Below, one piece after another: positions 43,518 to 52,568 of a stretch of 64,000 bases of DNA. The stretch's first letter is position 1; every line of letters begins with the position of its first letter. The stretch lies in assembly GCA_041060555.1 (NCBI GenBank), contig JBEUDS010000020.1; one strand, given 5' to 3'. A program made the translations under genes and the position numbers. Source of the stretch: CAUJIW01 sp963205175. GTDB taxonomy: Bacteria > Pseudomonadota > Alphaproteobacteria > Sphingomonadales > Sphingomonadaceae. The notes under the pieces were generated by a model. It saw only the letters and a list, made by a program, of their open reading frames with translations, had not been told where the DNA came from and ran no database searches.

Positions 43518-45005
43518 ATGGTACAAGTGCGTAGAATCAGCGATGCGCTGAAAGTACGAGCGCAGCATCAGGCTGACGACATCGCTCATGATGATACACG
43601 GCGCCAGCTGACGTTCGCCGAGTGGGACCGCGAAGCGGACGAAGTCGCCGGTGGCCTTGCCGCCGCCGGGCTCGCCCCCGGCGATCGGGTGTTTCTGCCA
43701 ATCAGCAATCGCCATGCGGTCGAGATGGCGATTACCGTGTTCGCCGTGTTCCGCGCCGGCGGCATCGCCTGTCCGATCAACACCCGTCTCAGCCCCGCGG
43801 AGATCCGCGATTTCGCCGCACTGACCACGCCGCGCTTTTGTATCACCGATGTGCCAGAGACGGTAGCCAGCCTCGACCTTGCGGGTTGCTGGTCGGTCGA
43901 TGCCATGCCGCGCGACATCGCCGCCCTGCCGGATCAAGCCAGCCTCGACGCCAACGGCGACGCGGAAATTCTCGGCACGTCTGGCACGACGGGCAAGATC
44001 AAAGGCGTGGTGATCTCCCATCCGGACCTGATGACTGGTCTCAACCCCACGCACAGGGACAGGTCGAATTCAACACTCCATGCGCTGCCCTTGACCGGGT
44101 CCGGCGGCAATCTCGGCATCGTCATGCTGCCTGTGCGCGGTGGCGCCACCGCCATCACCCAGCCCAAGTTCGACCCCAAGGGTTTCCTTGAACTGGCCAG
44201 CGAAAAGCAACCTGACCTGATCTATCTCGTGCCCTCAATGCTGCGGCTGGTGCTCGACCACCCCGACGTCAGCCAATACCCGCTTGCGGGTGTGAAGTAT
44301 CTGATGACCGGCACCGCACCATTGCCGCACGATTCCGTCAAACGGGCCGCACAGCTGTGGCCACACCTGCGCATCCGCAACAGCTACGGCATGTCAGAGG
44401 GCGGCATCGGCATCGCCACCACCAGCAAGGAACAGGTATTGAAACCTGGGTGCGTCGGCAAGCTACCCGCCCATATGCAGCTCCGCGACGAATCCGGCCA
44501 GGTCATCACCGAGCCCAATGTCATCGGTGAGATTTACGGCAAACAGCGGCACCCCCGCCGCTACTGGAATGACCCCGACGCCACCGCCGCCAGCTTTCGC
44601 GACGGCTGGACCAAGACAGGCGACCTTGGCTACGTCGACGATGACGGCGACCTCATCATGGCCGGCCGCTCGAAGGAGCTGATCATTCGGGGGGGCTACA
44701 ACATCACGCCACTGGAAATCGAGACGGTGCTGCACCAGCATCCAGCGGTCCAGCAGGCAGCGGTCGTCGGGGTGCCGCACGACGTGCTGGGCGAAGACGT
44801 CGCGGCCGCCGTGACTCTGCGCCCCGGCGCCCAGGCGCGACCGGACGACATCCTGTCCTTCTGCCGCCAGCATCTGGCCGACAACAAAGTGCCGCGCACC
44901 CTACTGGTGCTGCCGGAGATGCCGCTCAATCCCAACGGCAAGATCTTGAAGAAGGAACTCACTGGGCCGCTGACGGAAGCCGCCGCGCGCAGGCGTACAG
45001 GCTGA
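43518..45005 (+). CDS. AMP-forming acyl-CoA ligase
   Basis: A 495-residue ANL ligase. ILGTSGTTGKIKGVVISH (A3), NSYGMSEGG (A5), KTGDLGYVDDDGD (A7), RSKELIIRGGYNITP (A8) and PLNPNGKILKKEL (A10 Lys) are all intact. It forms an acyl-CoA from an unknown acid and ATP. It is followed after 15 nt by a second ligase, and the pair plus the fadJ-like gene lie on one strand. The length is short for FadD but fits the 4-coumarate/cyclic-acid ligases. Confidence 0.91.
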   Translation: MVQVRRISDALKVRAQHQADDIAHDDTRRQLTFAEWDREADEVAGGLAAAGLAPGDRVFLPISNRHAVEMAITVFAVFRAGGIACPINTRLSPAEIRDFAALTTPRFCITDVPETVASLDLAGCWSVDAMPRDIAALPDQASLDANGDAEILGTSGTTGKIKGVVISHPDLMTGLNPTHRDRSNSTLHALPLTGSGGNLGIVMLPVRGGATAITQPKFDPKGFLELASEKQPDLIYLVPSMLRLVLDHPDVSQYPLAGVKYLMTGTAPLPHDSVKRAAQLWPHLRIRNSYGMSEGGIGIATTSKEQVLKPGCVGKLPAHMQLRDESGQVITEPNVIGEIYGKQRHPRRYWNDPDATAASFRDGWTKTGDLGYVDDDGDLIMAGRSKELIIRGGYNITPLEIETVLHQHPAVQQAAVVGVPHDVLGEDVAAAVTLRPGAQARPDDILSFCRQHLADNKVPRTLLVLPEMPLNPNGKILKKELTGPLTEAAARRRTG

Positions 45006-45020
45006 CGCACGAGGGACGCG

Positions 45021-46547
45021 ATGACCCACCCTCGCCTGTACGCCACAATCCATCCCGACAAGCCAGCCGTCATCATGAGCGATGGTTCGGCCATCCTGAC
45101 CTACGGCGCGCTGGAGGAGCGCGCCAACCGCGGAGCCCAACTGTTACGCAGGCTCGGCATCAACCGCGGCGACAGCATCGCATTCTGGCTGCCCAACTGC
45201 CCGGAAGTGTTCGAGGTCTATTGGGCTGGCCAGCGCGCCGGTCTCTATGTCACACCCATCGCCACCCCGCTTACTGGCGCCGAAGCCGCCTATATCATCG
45301 AGAACTCCGGCACACGGCTGCTGGTCGCCTCCAGCGCGATCCCGGGGATGGCTGATCTATCGCACCCGCCAGACGTCACGATCTTGTCGATCGAGCAATG
45401 GCGCGCCGCACTCGATGACCAGCTCGCAACACCGATCGACGACGAGGCACCCGGCTTCCATATGGTCTATTCCAGCGGCACCACAGGACGGCCAAAAGGG
45501 GTGCGCCTGCCACTGCCGGAGGGCGGGGTCACCGATCCTTACCTGATCGCAATACAGATTCAGGGCCGCTACGGACTGGGCGAGAACGATATCTACCTCT
45601 CCCCCGCCCCACTCTATCACACCGCGCCTCTCGCCTACACCACGGCCTGCCATCGCCTTGGCGCGACCGTCGTGCAGATGCCGAAGTTCGAGGCCGAGGC
45701 CGCGATAGCGGCCATCGCCACGCACCGCATCACCGCCACCCAGATGGTACCAACGATGTTCGTGCGGATGCTGAAGCTGCCCGAAGCAGCACGCCGCGCG
45801 CATGACCTGTCATCGTTACGTCTTGTGATCCACGCAGCCGCGCCCTGTCCGGTACCCGTCAAACGGCAGATGATCGACTGGCTCGGTCCCATCCTCTACG
45901 AATATTATGGCGGTTCGGAAGGCAATGGCTCGACCGGCATCACGTCGGAAGAGTGGCTGCACAAGCCCGGTTCCGTCGGAAGGGCGACCTGGGGCACGCT
46001 GCACATCTGCGACGAGGATGGCGAAGAATTACCGCCGGGGCGCGAGGGCATCGTCTATTTCGAGGGCGGCTGGAATTTCCAGTATCACGGTGATGCCGAA
46101 AAGACCCGCGATAGCCGCAATCCTCGCCACCCGAACTGGTCGACGCTGGGCGACATCGGCTATGTCGATGCCGACGGCTACCTGTTCCTGACCGACCGCA
46201 AGAGCTACATGATCATTTCCGGCGGCGTGAACATCTATCCGCAGGAAGTCGAGAACCTGCTGATTACCCATCCGCGCGTCGCCGACGCGGCGGTGATCGG
46301 GGTGCCCCATCCGGAGTTCGGCGAGGCGGTTAAGGCGGTGGTACAGCCACTCGATCCCGCCGATGCCACGCCAGCGTTCGCCGAGGAATTGATCGCGTTC
46401 TGCAGGGCAAACCTATCACCCCTCAAGTGTCCACGCTCGGTGGACTTCGACCTCGCCCTGCCGAGAATGGACAATGGCAAGCTCTACAAGCGACTGGTTC
46501 GAGACCGATACTGGCAGGGAAAGTCCGGCGCTGCGGCGGCATGCTGA
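45021..46547 (+). CDS. AMP-forming acyl-CoA ligase
   Basis: A 508-residue ANL ligase with HMVYSSGTTGRPKGVRLPL (A3), EYYGGSEGNG (A5), TLGDIGYVDADGYL (A7), DRKSYMIISGGVNIYPQEVE (A8) and LPRMDNGKLYKR (A10 Lys). It belongs to the FadD-like group whose members often activate steroid or fatty side chains. It is separated from the preceding ligase by 15 nt and has a GAGGGA ribosome site. Two ligases of different subgroups in tandem suggest two acid intermediates need activation at different stages. Confidence 0.91.
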   Translation: MTHPRLYATIHPDKPAVIMSDGSAILTYGALEERANRGAQLLRRLGINRGDSIAFWLPNCPEVFEVYWAGQRAGLYVTPIATPLTGAEAAYIIENSGTRLLVASSAIPGMADLSHPPDVTILSIEQWRAALDDQLATPIDDEAPGFHMVYSSGTTGRPKGVRLPLPEGGVTDPYLIAIQIQGRYGLGENDIYLSPAPLYHTAPLAYTTACHRLGATVVQMPKFEAEAAIAAIATHRITATQMVPTMFVRMLKLPEAARRAHDLSSLRLVIHAAAPCPVPVKRQMIDWLGPILYEYYGGSEGNGSTGITSEEWLHKPGSVGRATWGTLHICDEDGEELPPGREGIVYFEGGWNFQYHGDAEKTRDSRNPRHPNWSTLGDIGYVDADGYLFLTDRKSYMIISGGVNIYPQEVENLLITHPRVADAAVIGVPHPEFGEAVKAVVQPLDPADATPAFAEELIAFCRANLSPLKCPRSVDFDLALPRMDNGKLYKRLVRDRYWQGKSGAAAAC

Positions 46548-46604
46548 CGCGTCGCCAAGAGTCTCTTCAACCGCCAGCGCGGCGCGATTACAACTGGCAA
46601 TTTC

Positions 46605-46623
46605 CATCTAACCTGGTTAGATG
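46605..46623. promoter_or_regulatory. Motif C: perfect 19-bp palindrome CATCTAACCTGGTTAGATG
   Basis: Nine-base arms CATCTAACC/GGTTAGATG around a single central T, located 59 nt before the fadJ-like start. A one-base loop cannot form a stable hairpin, so a dimeric repressor site is far more likely. Size and the central CCTGG resemble FadR-type GntR operators. Confidence 0.72.
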
Positions 46624-46681
46624 ATAATCTTTCAAGCAGGTGCCCCAAACGCAGGTCACCACCAATTCCATAGGGATGTTC

Positions 46682-48745
46682 ATGTCTGACGTCATGCACT
46701 TCGAAGTTGAAAACGGCATTGCCATTGTCACCATCGATTCACCCCCGGTGAATGCCTTGAGCCAGGCTGTGCGCCAGGGCATCACCGACGGTTTCCAGCA
46801 GGCCTGGGCGCGTGACGACGTGCAGGCGATCGTGCTCATCTGCGGCGGACGCACCTTCTTCGCCGGCGCCGACATTTCCGAGTTCGGCAAGCCGCTGCAA
46901 GGGCCGGACCTGCTCAGCGTTCTGGATGGCATCGAGAATGGTAGCAAGCTCACCATCGCGGCGATCCACGGCAACGCGCTGGGCGGTGGCCTCGAACTGG
47001 CGCTGCACTGCCATTACCGCATCGCCGTACCGTCGGCCAAACTGGGCTTGCCGGAAGTGCATCTGGGCCTGCTGCCAGGCGCGGGCGGCACCCAGCGGCT
47101 GCCGCGCATCGTCGGTGTGCCCGCTGCACTGGATCTGATGACCAGTGGTCGCCCGATCGGCGCCAGGGAAGCACTGTCGGTGGGGGTGATCGACGCTCTG
47201 GCAGAGGAGGGCAAGTTGCGCGACGACGCCGTCGCCTATGCCCGTCGCCTGCTCGATGAAGGCGCCACCCTGACCCGCGTGCGTGACCGCGATGACAAGG
47301 TGGCCCCCTATCGCAACAAGCCCGAGATCTATGATGACTTCCGCCGCCAGCACGCCCGCGGCTTCCGCGGCTTCAAGGCGCCGGAAAACATCATCAAGGC
47401 GATCCAGGCCGCGGCCGACCTGCCGTTCGATCAGGGCATCCAGCGCGAGCGCGAGCTGTTCGTCGAACTGCGCGACTCCAAGGAGTCGGCGGCCCAGCGC
47501 TATGCCTTCTTCGCCGAGCGCGAGACCGCCAAGGTGCCGGGCCTGCCCAAGGACACCCCGGTGCTGCCCGTCACCTCGGTCGGCGTGATCGGCGCCGGCA
47601 CCATGGGTGGCGGCATCACCATGAACTTCCTCAATATCGGCATGCCGGTGACCCTGGTCGAGGCCAGCCAGGAAGCGCTTGATCGTGGCATCGGCGTCAT
47701 CCGCCGCAATTATGAGACCAGCGCCCGGAAAGGCAAGCTAACCAACGAACAGGTGGAGAAGCGCATGGCGCTGATCACTCCCAGCCTCGATTACGCCGCC
47801 CTCGCCGGTGCCGATCTCGTCATCGAGGCGGTGTTCGAAAGCATGGCGATCAAGAAGGAAGTCTTCGCCCGCCTCGACAAGATCGCCAAACCCGGCGCCA
47901 TTCTCGCCTCCAATACCTCGTTCCTCGATCTCGACGAGATTGCCGCCACGACCAGCCGACCCGAAAACGTCATCGGCCTGCATTTCTTCTCGCCCGCAAA
48001 CGTGATGCGCCTGCTGGAAGTGGTGCGTGGCCAGAAAACCGCGCCGGCGGTCATCAACACCGCAATGCAGTTGGCCAAGAAGATTGGAAAGGTACCGGTG
48101 CTGGCCGGAGTCTGCGACGGCTTCATTGCAAACCGGGCGATGCGGACCCGCGGCGTGCAAGCAGACGCGCTGGTGCTGGAAGGCGTGGCGCCGGCCGATA
48201 TCGACCGGGTGATCTATGCCTACGGCTTCGCCATGGGGCCGTTCCAGATGACGGACCTTGTCGGCCTCGACGTCATTGGCCGGGATTCGACCGAGAAAAC
48301 GGTGCGCTCGGAACTGGTCAAGCGCGGCCGCCTCGGCCAGAAGCAGGGCGGCGGCTATTACGACTACGATGAAAACCGTCGCCCGACGCCCTCGCCTGTC
48401 GCAACCGAGGTAATTCGTGAAGTGGCTGCCGAGAAAGGTATCGCACCGCGCACCGCCGATGACGCGGAAATCCTCGCCCGGTTGCTCTATCCGGTCGTCA
48501 ACGAAGGTGCCAAGATTCTGGAGGAGGGTATCGCCATCCGTGCCAGCGATATCGATGTCGCCCTCATGATGGGCTATAATTGGCCGGTTTACACCGGTGG
48601 TCCAATGTTCTGGGCGGAAACCGTCGGCCTGGCCAACATTGTCGCCAAGCTGAAGGAACTGGAGAGCCGTTACGGCGCCGCCTTCAAGCCGGCGGCATTG
48701 CTGGAACAACTGGCAGCCTCGGGCAAGGGCTTCCGCGACGCCTGA
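46682..48745 (+). CDS. FadJ/FadB-like 3-hydroxyacyl-CoA dehydrogenase / enoyl-CoA hydratase
   Basis: A 687-residue bifunctional beta-oxidation enzyme. The crotonase half (1-290) has GGRTFFAGADISEF, GGGLELALHCHYRIA and LGLPEVHLGLLPGAGGTQ with both catalytic Glu 20 residues apart. A dehydrogenase half follows: GVIGAGTMGGGITMNFL (NAD Rossmann), HFFSPANVMRLLEVV with the catalytic His, and two C-terminal helical domains. It hydrates enoyl-CoA and oxidises the 3-hydroxyacyl-CoA. The ATG at 46682 begins MSDVMHFEVENG; an upstream ATG at 46640 is less likely. Motif C suggests its own repressor-controlled promoter. A hairpin follows. Confidence 0.94.
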   Translation: MSDVMHFEVENGIAIVTIDSPPVNALSQAVRQGITDGFQQAWARDDVQAIVLICGGRTFFAGADISEFGKPLQGPDLLSVLDGIENGSKLTIAAIHGNALGGGLELALHCHYRIAVPSAKLGLPEVHLGLLPGAGGTQRLPRIVGVPAALDLMTSGRPIGAREALSVGVIDALAEEGKLRDDAVAYARRLLDEGATLTRVRDRDDKVAPYRNKPEIYDDFRRQHARGFRGFKAPENIIKAIQAAADLPFDQGIQRERELFVELRDSKESAAQRYAFFAERETAKVPGLPKDTPVLPVTSVGVIGAGTMGGGITMNFLNIGMPVTLVEASQEALDRGIGVIRRNYETSARKGKLTNEQVEKRMALITPSLDYAALAGADLVIEAVFESMAIKKEVFARLDKIAKPGAILASNTSFLDLDEIAATTSRPENVIGLHFFSPANVMRLLEVVRGQKTAPAVINTAMQLAKKIGKVPVLAGVCDGFIANRAMRTRGVQADALVLEGVAPADIDRVIYAYGFAMGPFQMTDLVGLDVIGRDSTEKTVRSELVKRGRLGQKQGGGYYDYDENRRPTPSPVATEVIREVAAEKGIAPRTADDAEILARLLYPVVNEGAKILEEGIAIRASDIDVALMMGYNWPVYTGGPMFWAETVGLANIVAKLKELESRYGAAFKPAALLEQLAASGKGFRDA

Positions 48746-48754
48746 GCCCGGCCA

Positions 48755-48784
48755 CCCGGCGGCATGGAAAGTCCAGCCGCCGGG
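48755..48784. terminator. Hairpin between convergent fadJ-like and GntR genes
   Basis: Stem CCCGGCGGC / GCCGCCGGG (9 bp) extended by TGGA/TCCA with a 3-nt loop. It lies 9 nt after the fadJ-like stop and 13 nt before the GntR stop. There is no long U run, so bidirectional attenuation is inferred. Confidence 0.65.
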
Positions 48785-48796
48785 CACCGTCCGTGC

Positions 48797-49573
48797 TCAA
48801 TCGAGGAGATCGACCACCGCGGTGGGCGCCAGATCCTGAAGCCAGAATATGCCGGCGGCATTCATATGATGCAGCCAGTGCGCCTGAGCCGCCGCGCCGT
48901 CGCCGGCCTCGATCAGCTCGATCAGCTTGGCCTGAGAGCGCAAACCTGAACGAGCGAGTTTCAGTCGCGTCTCAAGATCGGTACGGGCTTGCGCATGGCG
49001 CTGGGCCAGCGCCTGGTGCTTGTCGACGATTCCATGCAGCGCATGGCCGACCATCATCAATGTGATATTACCCGACAGGTCGATCAGGATCCGGTGAAAA
49101 TCAGCGAGTTGCCGCGCGATGTCCTTGGACGCCTTCAGCAGTTCCTTCTCGGTCTCCAACTGCGCGCGCAACGCCGCTGCCCCCGCCTTGGCGTTACGCT
49201 CGGCAACCATGCGCGCCGCCGCCGGTTCGATGATTGTGCGCAGTTCATAGACGTCGCCGAGCGTCGCCCCATTGGCCTGCAACGCAATGCCGGCGGCCCG
49301 CGCCACCATCTCATAGGTCGGCTGGTTGACCCGGGCGCCGCCTCGGGCACCACGCGAAACGCTGATCAGCTTTTCCGACTCCAGGATGCGGATCGCTTCG
49401 CGGATCGTCGGCCGGGATACATCGAAGTCAGCGATGAGCTGGGCTTCAGCGGGCAGCGTATCCCCATCCTTCAAGGTGCCCCGGATGATCGCGTTGCGGA
49501 TGCGTGCGGCGACGATCTCGGCAGTCTTGGGTATCCGAATTTGCTGCTCGGCTGACCGATGATAGGCCAACAT
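48797..49573 (-). CDS. GntR/FadR-type regulator 2
   Basis: A 258-residue FadR-subfamily protein, a paralogue of the one at 41512. The winged helix reads EIVAARIRNAIIRGTLKDGDTLPAEAQLIADFDVSRPTIREAIRILESEKLISVSRG, and the FCD domain includes YELRTIIEPAAARMVAE and ADFHRILIDLSGN. AAGGAG stands 3 nt before ATG 49573 and would be coding in the longer frame to 49645, so 49573 is chosen. It converges on the fadJ-like gene, whose promoter carries motif C, making it a candidate for that site. Confidence 0.9.
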   Translation of the reverse strand: MLAYHRSAEQQIRIPKTAEIVAARIRNAIIRGTLKDGDTLPAEAQLIADFDVSRPTIREAIRILESEKLISVSRGARGGARVNQPTYEMVARAAGIALQANGATLGDVYELRTIIEPAAARMVAERNAKAGAAALRAQLETEKELLKASKDIARQLADFHRILIDLSGNITLMMVGHALHGIVDKHQALAQRHAQARTDLETRLKLARSGLRSQAKLIELIEAGDGAAAQAHWLHHMNAAGIFWLQDLAPTAVVDLLD

Positions 49574-49754
49574 CTTCTCCTTCAGAGTGTCACTCCCCCC
49601 GTCAGGCCAGGGCAACCAGCCTGTATCACGGGCAAGCAATATCATGGTCCGGCCACATCACCGGCAAACATATAAACAAGTTGCCTACAATATGACGTGT
49701 ACTCCTGCAATCCACCCCACACGTCATCCATCAACCCGCCTTCGCCAACCGGCG

Positions 49755-50261
49755 TTAGCCGTCCTCCAGACCAATGCCGACGTTCGCGCCGGTGACATAG
49801 GCGGCATAGTCACTCGCCAGATATGCGACGAGACTGCCCAGCACATCGCCAGTGTTGAAGGTCTGCACGCTGTTGACCCTGATACCGTCGCGCGCCCATT
49901 CAACGCCCAGCGTCTTGGTGAGATTGCCAAGCCCCCCGATCGCGGCCGCATGGTCGGCACCTAGCGCCTGTTCAGGAGCCGCTACAAAGATAATCACGCC
50001 GCCCCGGCCGATGGTACGACGGCTGGAGGCAAAGTCCCTGGCTGCGAGGAAGCACCGGTCGAGACCGGCATCAAGCACGGCCCGCCAACCATCATGGTCG
50101 ATCTCATGCGCCAGCTGTTTCACCGGTGACGGCACAACCAGGATCAGCACGTCGCAGTCGTCAACGTCGACCAGATGCGCCCCCTGCGTGGTCAGGGCAC
50201 GACAGATGGCGTCGCTCTCGCCCACCAGGCGTACCGTTTTGCCGGCCAGCCAGCCGCTCAT
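49755..50261 (-). CDS. SDR-fold protein lacking cofactor and catalytic motifs
   Basis: A 168-residue truncated-looking SDR homologue. The segment IGGLGNLTKTLGVEWARDGIRVNSVQ and the closing LASDYAAYVTGANVGIGLEDG are typical of SDRs. However, the N-terminal TGxxxGIG is absent (KTVRLVGESDAICRAL), no NNAG is found (LILVVPSP) and Tyr-x3-Lys is replaced (GADHAAA). SDRs are normally about 250 residues. The ATG overlaps the stop of the neighbouring SDR as ATGA. The arrangement recalls BbsC, the inactive subunit of the heterotetrameric BbsCD dehydrogenase. A structural partner role is inferred. Confidence 0.72.
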   Translation of the reverse strand: MSGWLAGKTVRLVGESDAICRALTTQGAHLVDVDDCDVLILVVPSPVKQLAHEIDHDGWRAVLDAGLDRCFLAARDFASSRRTIGRGGVIIFVAAPEQALGADHAAAIGGLGNLTKTLGVEWARDGIRVNSVQTFNTGDVLGSLVAYLASDYAAYVTGANVGIGLEDG

Positions 50262-51139
50262 CGCCACCCCCACGGGCCATCAACACGCTCGCGTGGTGGA
50301 ACGAAGTCGGGCATCAGCAGCGAACGCCGCAGGCTCTCGCCACCGTCCTGAACAATGATCTGCCCCGTCAGGCCCTCCAGCATCGGCGTGCAGGTCATCG
50401 CCGCGAGCCAGCCGAACTCCCAGGTCGAGCCGGTGCGCCCCGCCGGGATCATCGCCTGCAACGGCTCAATCCCGCCTCCGCGGCCACCACTCACCGAGGA
50501 ATCATGGGGAAAGAACCCGGCGGCCACCGCATTGACACGGAGGCCAAACGGCGCCCATTCACGCGCCAGCTTCCGAGTCATCGTCGCCTGGGCGGTCTTG
50601 GCGGCGGCGGAATGCGCGTCACCGGGAAAACCCGTCCAAATATACTGAGCGGCGTTGTTGACGATCGCGCCGCCCTCGCCGCGCGCGATCAGCCGACGTG
50701 CAAGTTCGCACGAGCACAGGAAAGTGCCATCGATCGCGATCCGGGTGACGGCGTTCCAGGCATTGACGGAAATATTCTCCGCCAGCACCGGAAAATTGGC
50801 GCCGGCATTGTTGGCGAGCAGGCTGACAGGTCCGAGTACCCGTTCGGCCTCGTCAAAGGCCGAGGCGACATGGTCCGGCTGGCGCACGTCACCGCTGATG
50901 GCATGAACCTCGGCACCAGTCGCCGCGACCTTCGCCGCACCATCTTCCGCCCGTTCGATACTGCGCCCCATGATCGCCACCCGGGCACCGCCCTGAGCAA
51001 AGGCGAGCGCCATCGCCAGACCCATGCCGGACCCACCGCCCGTCACCAGCACAGTCTGGCCGGCGAAGGTGTCAGCCGGGTAAGGCGGCTGATCGAAGGG
51101 AGGCGGCCGCAGCACAACATGATGGCTTGGCACCGACAT
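50258..51139 (-). CDS. 2,4-dienoyl-CoA-reductase-like SDR
   Basis: A 293-residue SDR with an intact cofactor site (VLVTGGGSGMGLAMAL, NNAGAN). The active-site tyrosine position is Ser (HSAAAK, four residues before Lys), as in 2,4-dienoyl-CoA reductases of the DECR type, which lack the usual Tyr-x3-Lys. A C-terminal extension (GESLRRSLLMPDFVPPRERVDGPWGWR) is present and is shared in part with the SDR at 55058. It probably reduces or oxidises an unsaturated acyl-CoA. It is in operon order thiolase, this SDR, inactive SDR. Confidence 0.83.
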   Translation of the reverse strand: MSVPSHHVVLRPPPFDQPPYPADTFAGQTVLVTGGGSGMGLAMALAFAQGGARVAIMGRSIERAEDGAAKVAATGAEVHAISGDVRQPDHVASAFDEAERVLGPVSLLANNAGANFPVLAENISVNAWNAVTRIAIDGTFLCSCELARRLIARGEGGAIVNNAAQYIWTGFPGDAHSAAAKTAQATMTRKLAREWAPFGLRVNAVAAGFFPHDSSVSGGRGGGIEPLQAMIPAGRTGSTWEFGWLAAMTCTPMLEGLTGQIIVQDGGESLRRSLLMPDFVPPRERVDGPWGWR

Positions 51140-51225
51140 ATGCTGTCTCCCGAAACCACGGCATGAACGCGATCGCTGTTATCGCGCCCCTTCCGGCGGC
51201 GGCCGGAAAACCGCCGACAACGTGT

Positions 51226-52476
51226 TCACAGGCGCTCGATGATGATGGCTGGCGCCATACCACCGGCGGCGCACATGGTGACCAGACCGTAGCGGCCGCC
51301 ACTCCGTTCCAGTTCATCAAGCGCGGTGCCGATCAACAGCGCGCCGGTCGCGCCGATGGGGTGCCCCAACGCGATGGCGCCGCCGTTGATGTTGACCCTG
51401 TCACGATCCATCCCGAGGTCGCGCTGGAATTTTTCGGCAACCACGGCAAAGGCTTCGTTGATTTCCCAGACGTCGATGTCGCCAACACTCAGGCCGGCAC
51501 GCTCCAGAACCCGCCTTGCCGCCGGTACCGGCGCGTTCAGCATCAGGGTCGGGCAGTCACCCTGGTTGACCGCCGCGACGATACGGGCCCGCGGCGTCCA
51601 CCCCTGCTCCGCGGCGTAATCAGCCGATGCCAGCAAAACGGCCGCCGACCCGTCGACCACGCCCGAGCTGTTGCCGGCATGGTGGATGCCGCGCCAGTCG
51701 ACATCACCATAACGACGCTGGATCATCTGCCGGTAGGTGGTGCCATCCGCCTGCGCCGGCATGTCGGCGATACCATCGAAACTTGGCTTGAGTTGCGCCA
51801 GTCCCTCGGCTGTCGTTTCCGGGCGCGGAAACTCGTCATGGTCTAGTGCCACGCTACCATCGGCGTTCAGCACTGGCACGACGCTGCGGCTGAATCGCCC
51901 CTCTTTCAGGGCCACTTGCGCCCGACGCTGACTTTCCAGCGCCAGAGCGTCAACGTCGGCCCGCGTAATGCCCTCCATCGCCGCGATGGCGTCAGCGCAC
52001 ACCCCTTGATGGCTGATCGGGTGCAAGGCGACGACATCCGGATTGCCCGCCCCCGGGCCTAGCGCCAGCCCCGCCGCCATCTCTTCCTGAAAAATCGCGG
52101 TGTGCAGGCTCATCATGTCAGTGCCGCCGCCAATGGCGCAGTCCTCGAAGCCCGAGATGATCTGTGCCGCCGCCAGCGCAACCGAGGTGATCGAACTGCC
52201 GCAGGCGCGGTCAAGAGTCATGCTGCTGGCCCGCACGTCATACCCGGCCAGCAGTGCCGAGTAGCGACCGAGATTGGAACCCTGCTTGCCGCGCTGCACC
52301 GCCGTGCCCCAGACAATGTCGCCCACCTCGCCGGTTTCAAGGCGGTTTCGCTCGGCGAGTGCCCTCAGCACCGTCGCCCCCAGAACCTGCGGATGCAGAT
52401 GGGCAAGCGAGCCCTTGCCAACCTTGCCGATGCCACGCGGCGTGCGCACGGCGTCGATGATATAGGCCTCAGCCAT
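51226..52476 (-). CDS. Thiolase (acetyl-CoA acyltransferase)
   Basis: A 416-residue thiolase. DRACGSSITSVALAAAQ holds the nucleophile Cys, GGAIALGHPIGATG the catalytic His and TMCAAGGMAPAI the second Cys. It is longer than the copy at 18518 and belongs to the FadA/FadI-like group. The start at 52476 gives MAEAYIIDAVRTPRG; a frame open to 52521 would overlap motif A. It is divergent from the SDR at 52569 with motif A between the two starts, and leads the operon thiolase, SDR, inactive SDR. Confidence 0.93.
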   Translation of the reverse strand: MAEAYIIDAVRTPRGIGKVGKGSLAHLHPQVLGATVLRALAERNRLETGEVGDIVWGTAVQRGKQGSNLGRYSALLAGYDVRASSMTLDRACGSSITSVALAAAQIISGFEDCAIGGGTDMMSLHTAIFQEEMAAGLALGPGAGNPDVVALHPISHQGVCADAIAAMEGITRADVDALALESQRRAQVALKEGRFSRSVVPVLNADGSVALDHDEFPRPETTAEGLAQLKPSFDGIADMPAQADGTTYRQMIQRRYGDVDWRGIHHAGNSSGVVDGSAAVLLASADYAAEQGWTPRARIVAAVNQGDCPTLMLNAPVPAARRVLERAGLSVGDIDVWEINEAFAVVAEKFQRDLGMDRDRVNINGGAIALGHPIGATGALLIGTALDELERSGGRYGLVTMCAAGGMAPAIIIERL

Positions 52477-52519
52477 CGGACTCCCTTTCTCCCAGCGGGA
52501 TTTGACCCTTGCCCGCATC

Positions 52520-52535
52520 ACTTATATAACTAGGT
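52520..52535. promoter_or_regulatory. Motif A, copy 3 (ACTTATATAACTAGGT), divergent promoter
   Basis: Lies 44 nt from the thiolase start and 34 nt from the SDR start at 52569, so it can control both directions. Identical in all 16 bases to copy 6. TAAAAT directly after it could be a -10 for the SDR gene. Confidence 0.75.
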
Positions 52536-52568
52536 AAAATAAATCAAGTCGCACTGGGGGAGATGGAC

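Noticed and set aside
46605..46623. Terminator for the upstream ligase gene
   Set aside because: A one-base loop cannot form a stable RNA hairpin, there is no U run, and it lies in the promoter position of the next gene.
49574..49754. Operator with CATAT/ATATG ends near 49670-49695 upstream of GntR regulator 2
   Set aside because: Only the outer five bases are complementary and no second copy was seen.
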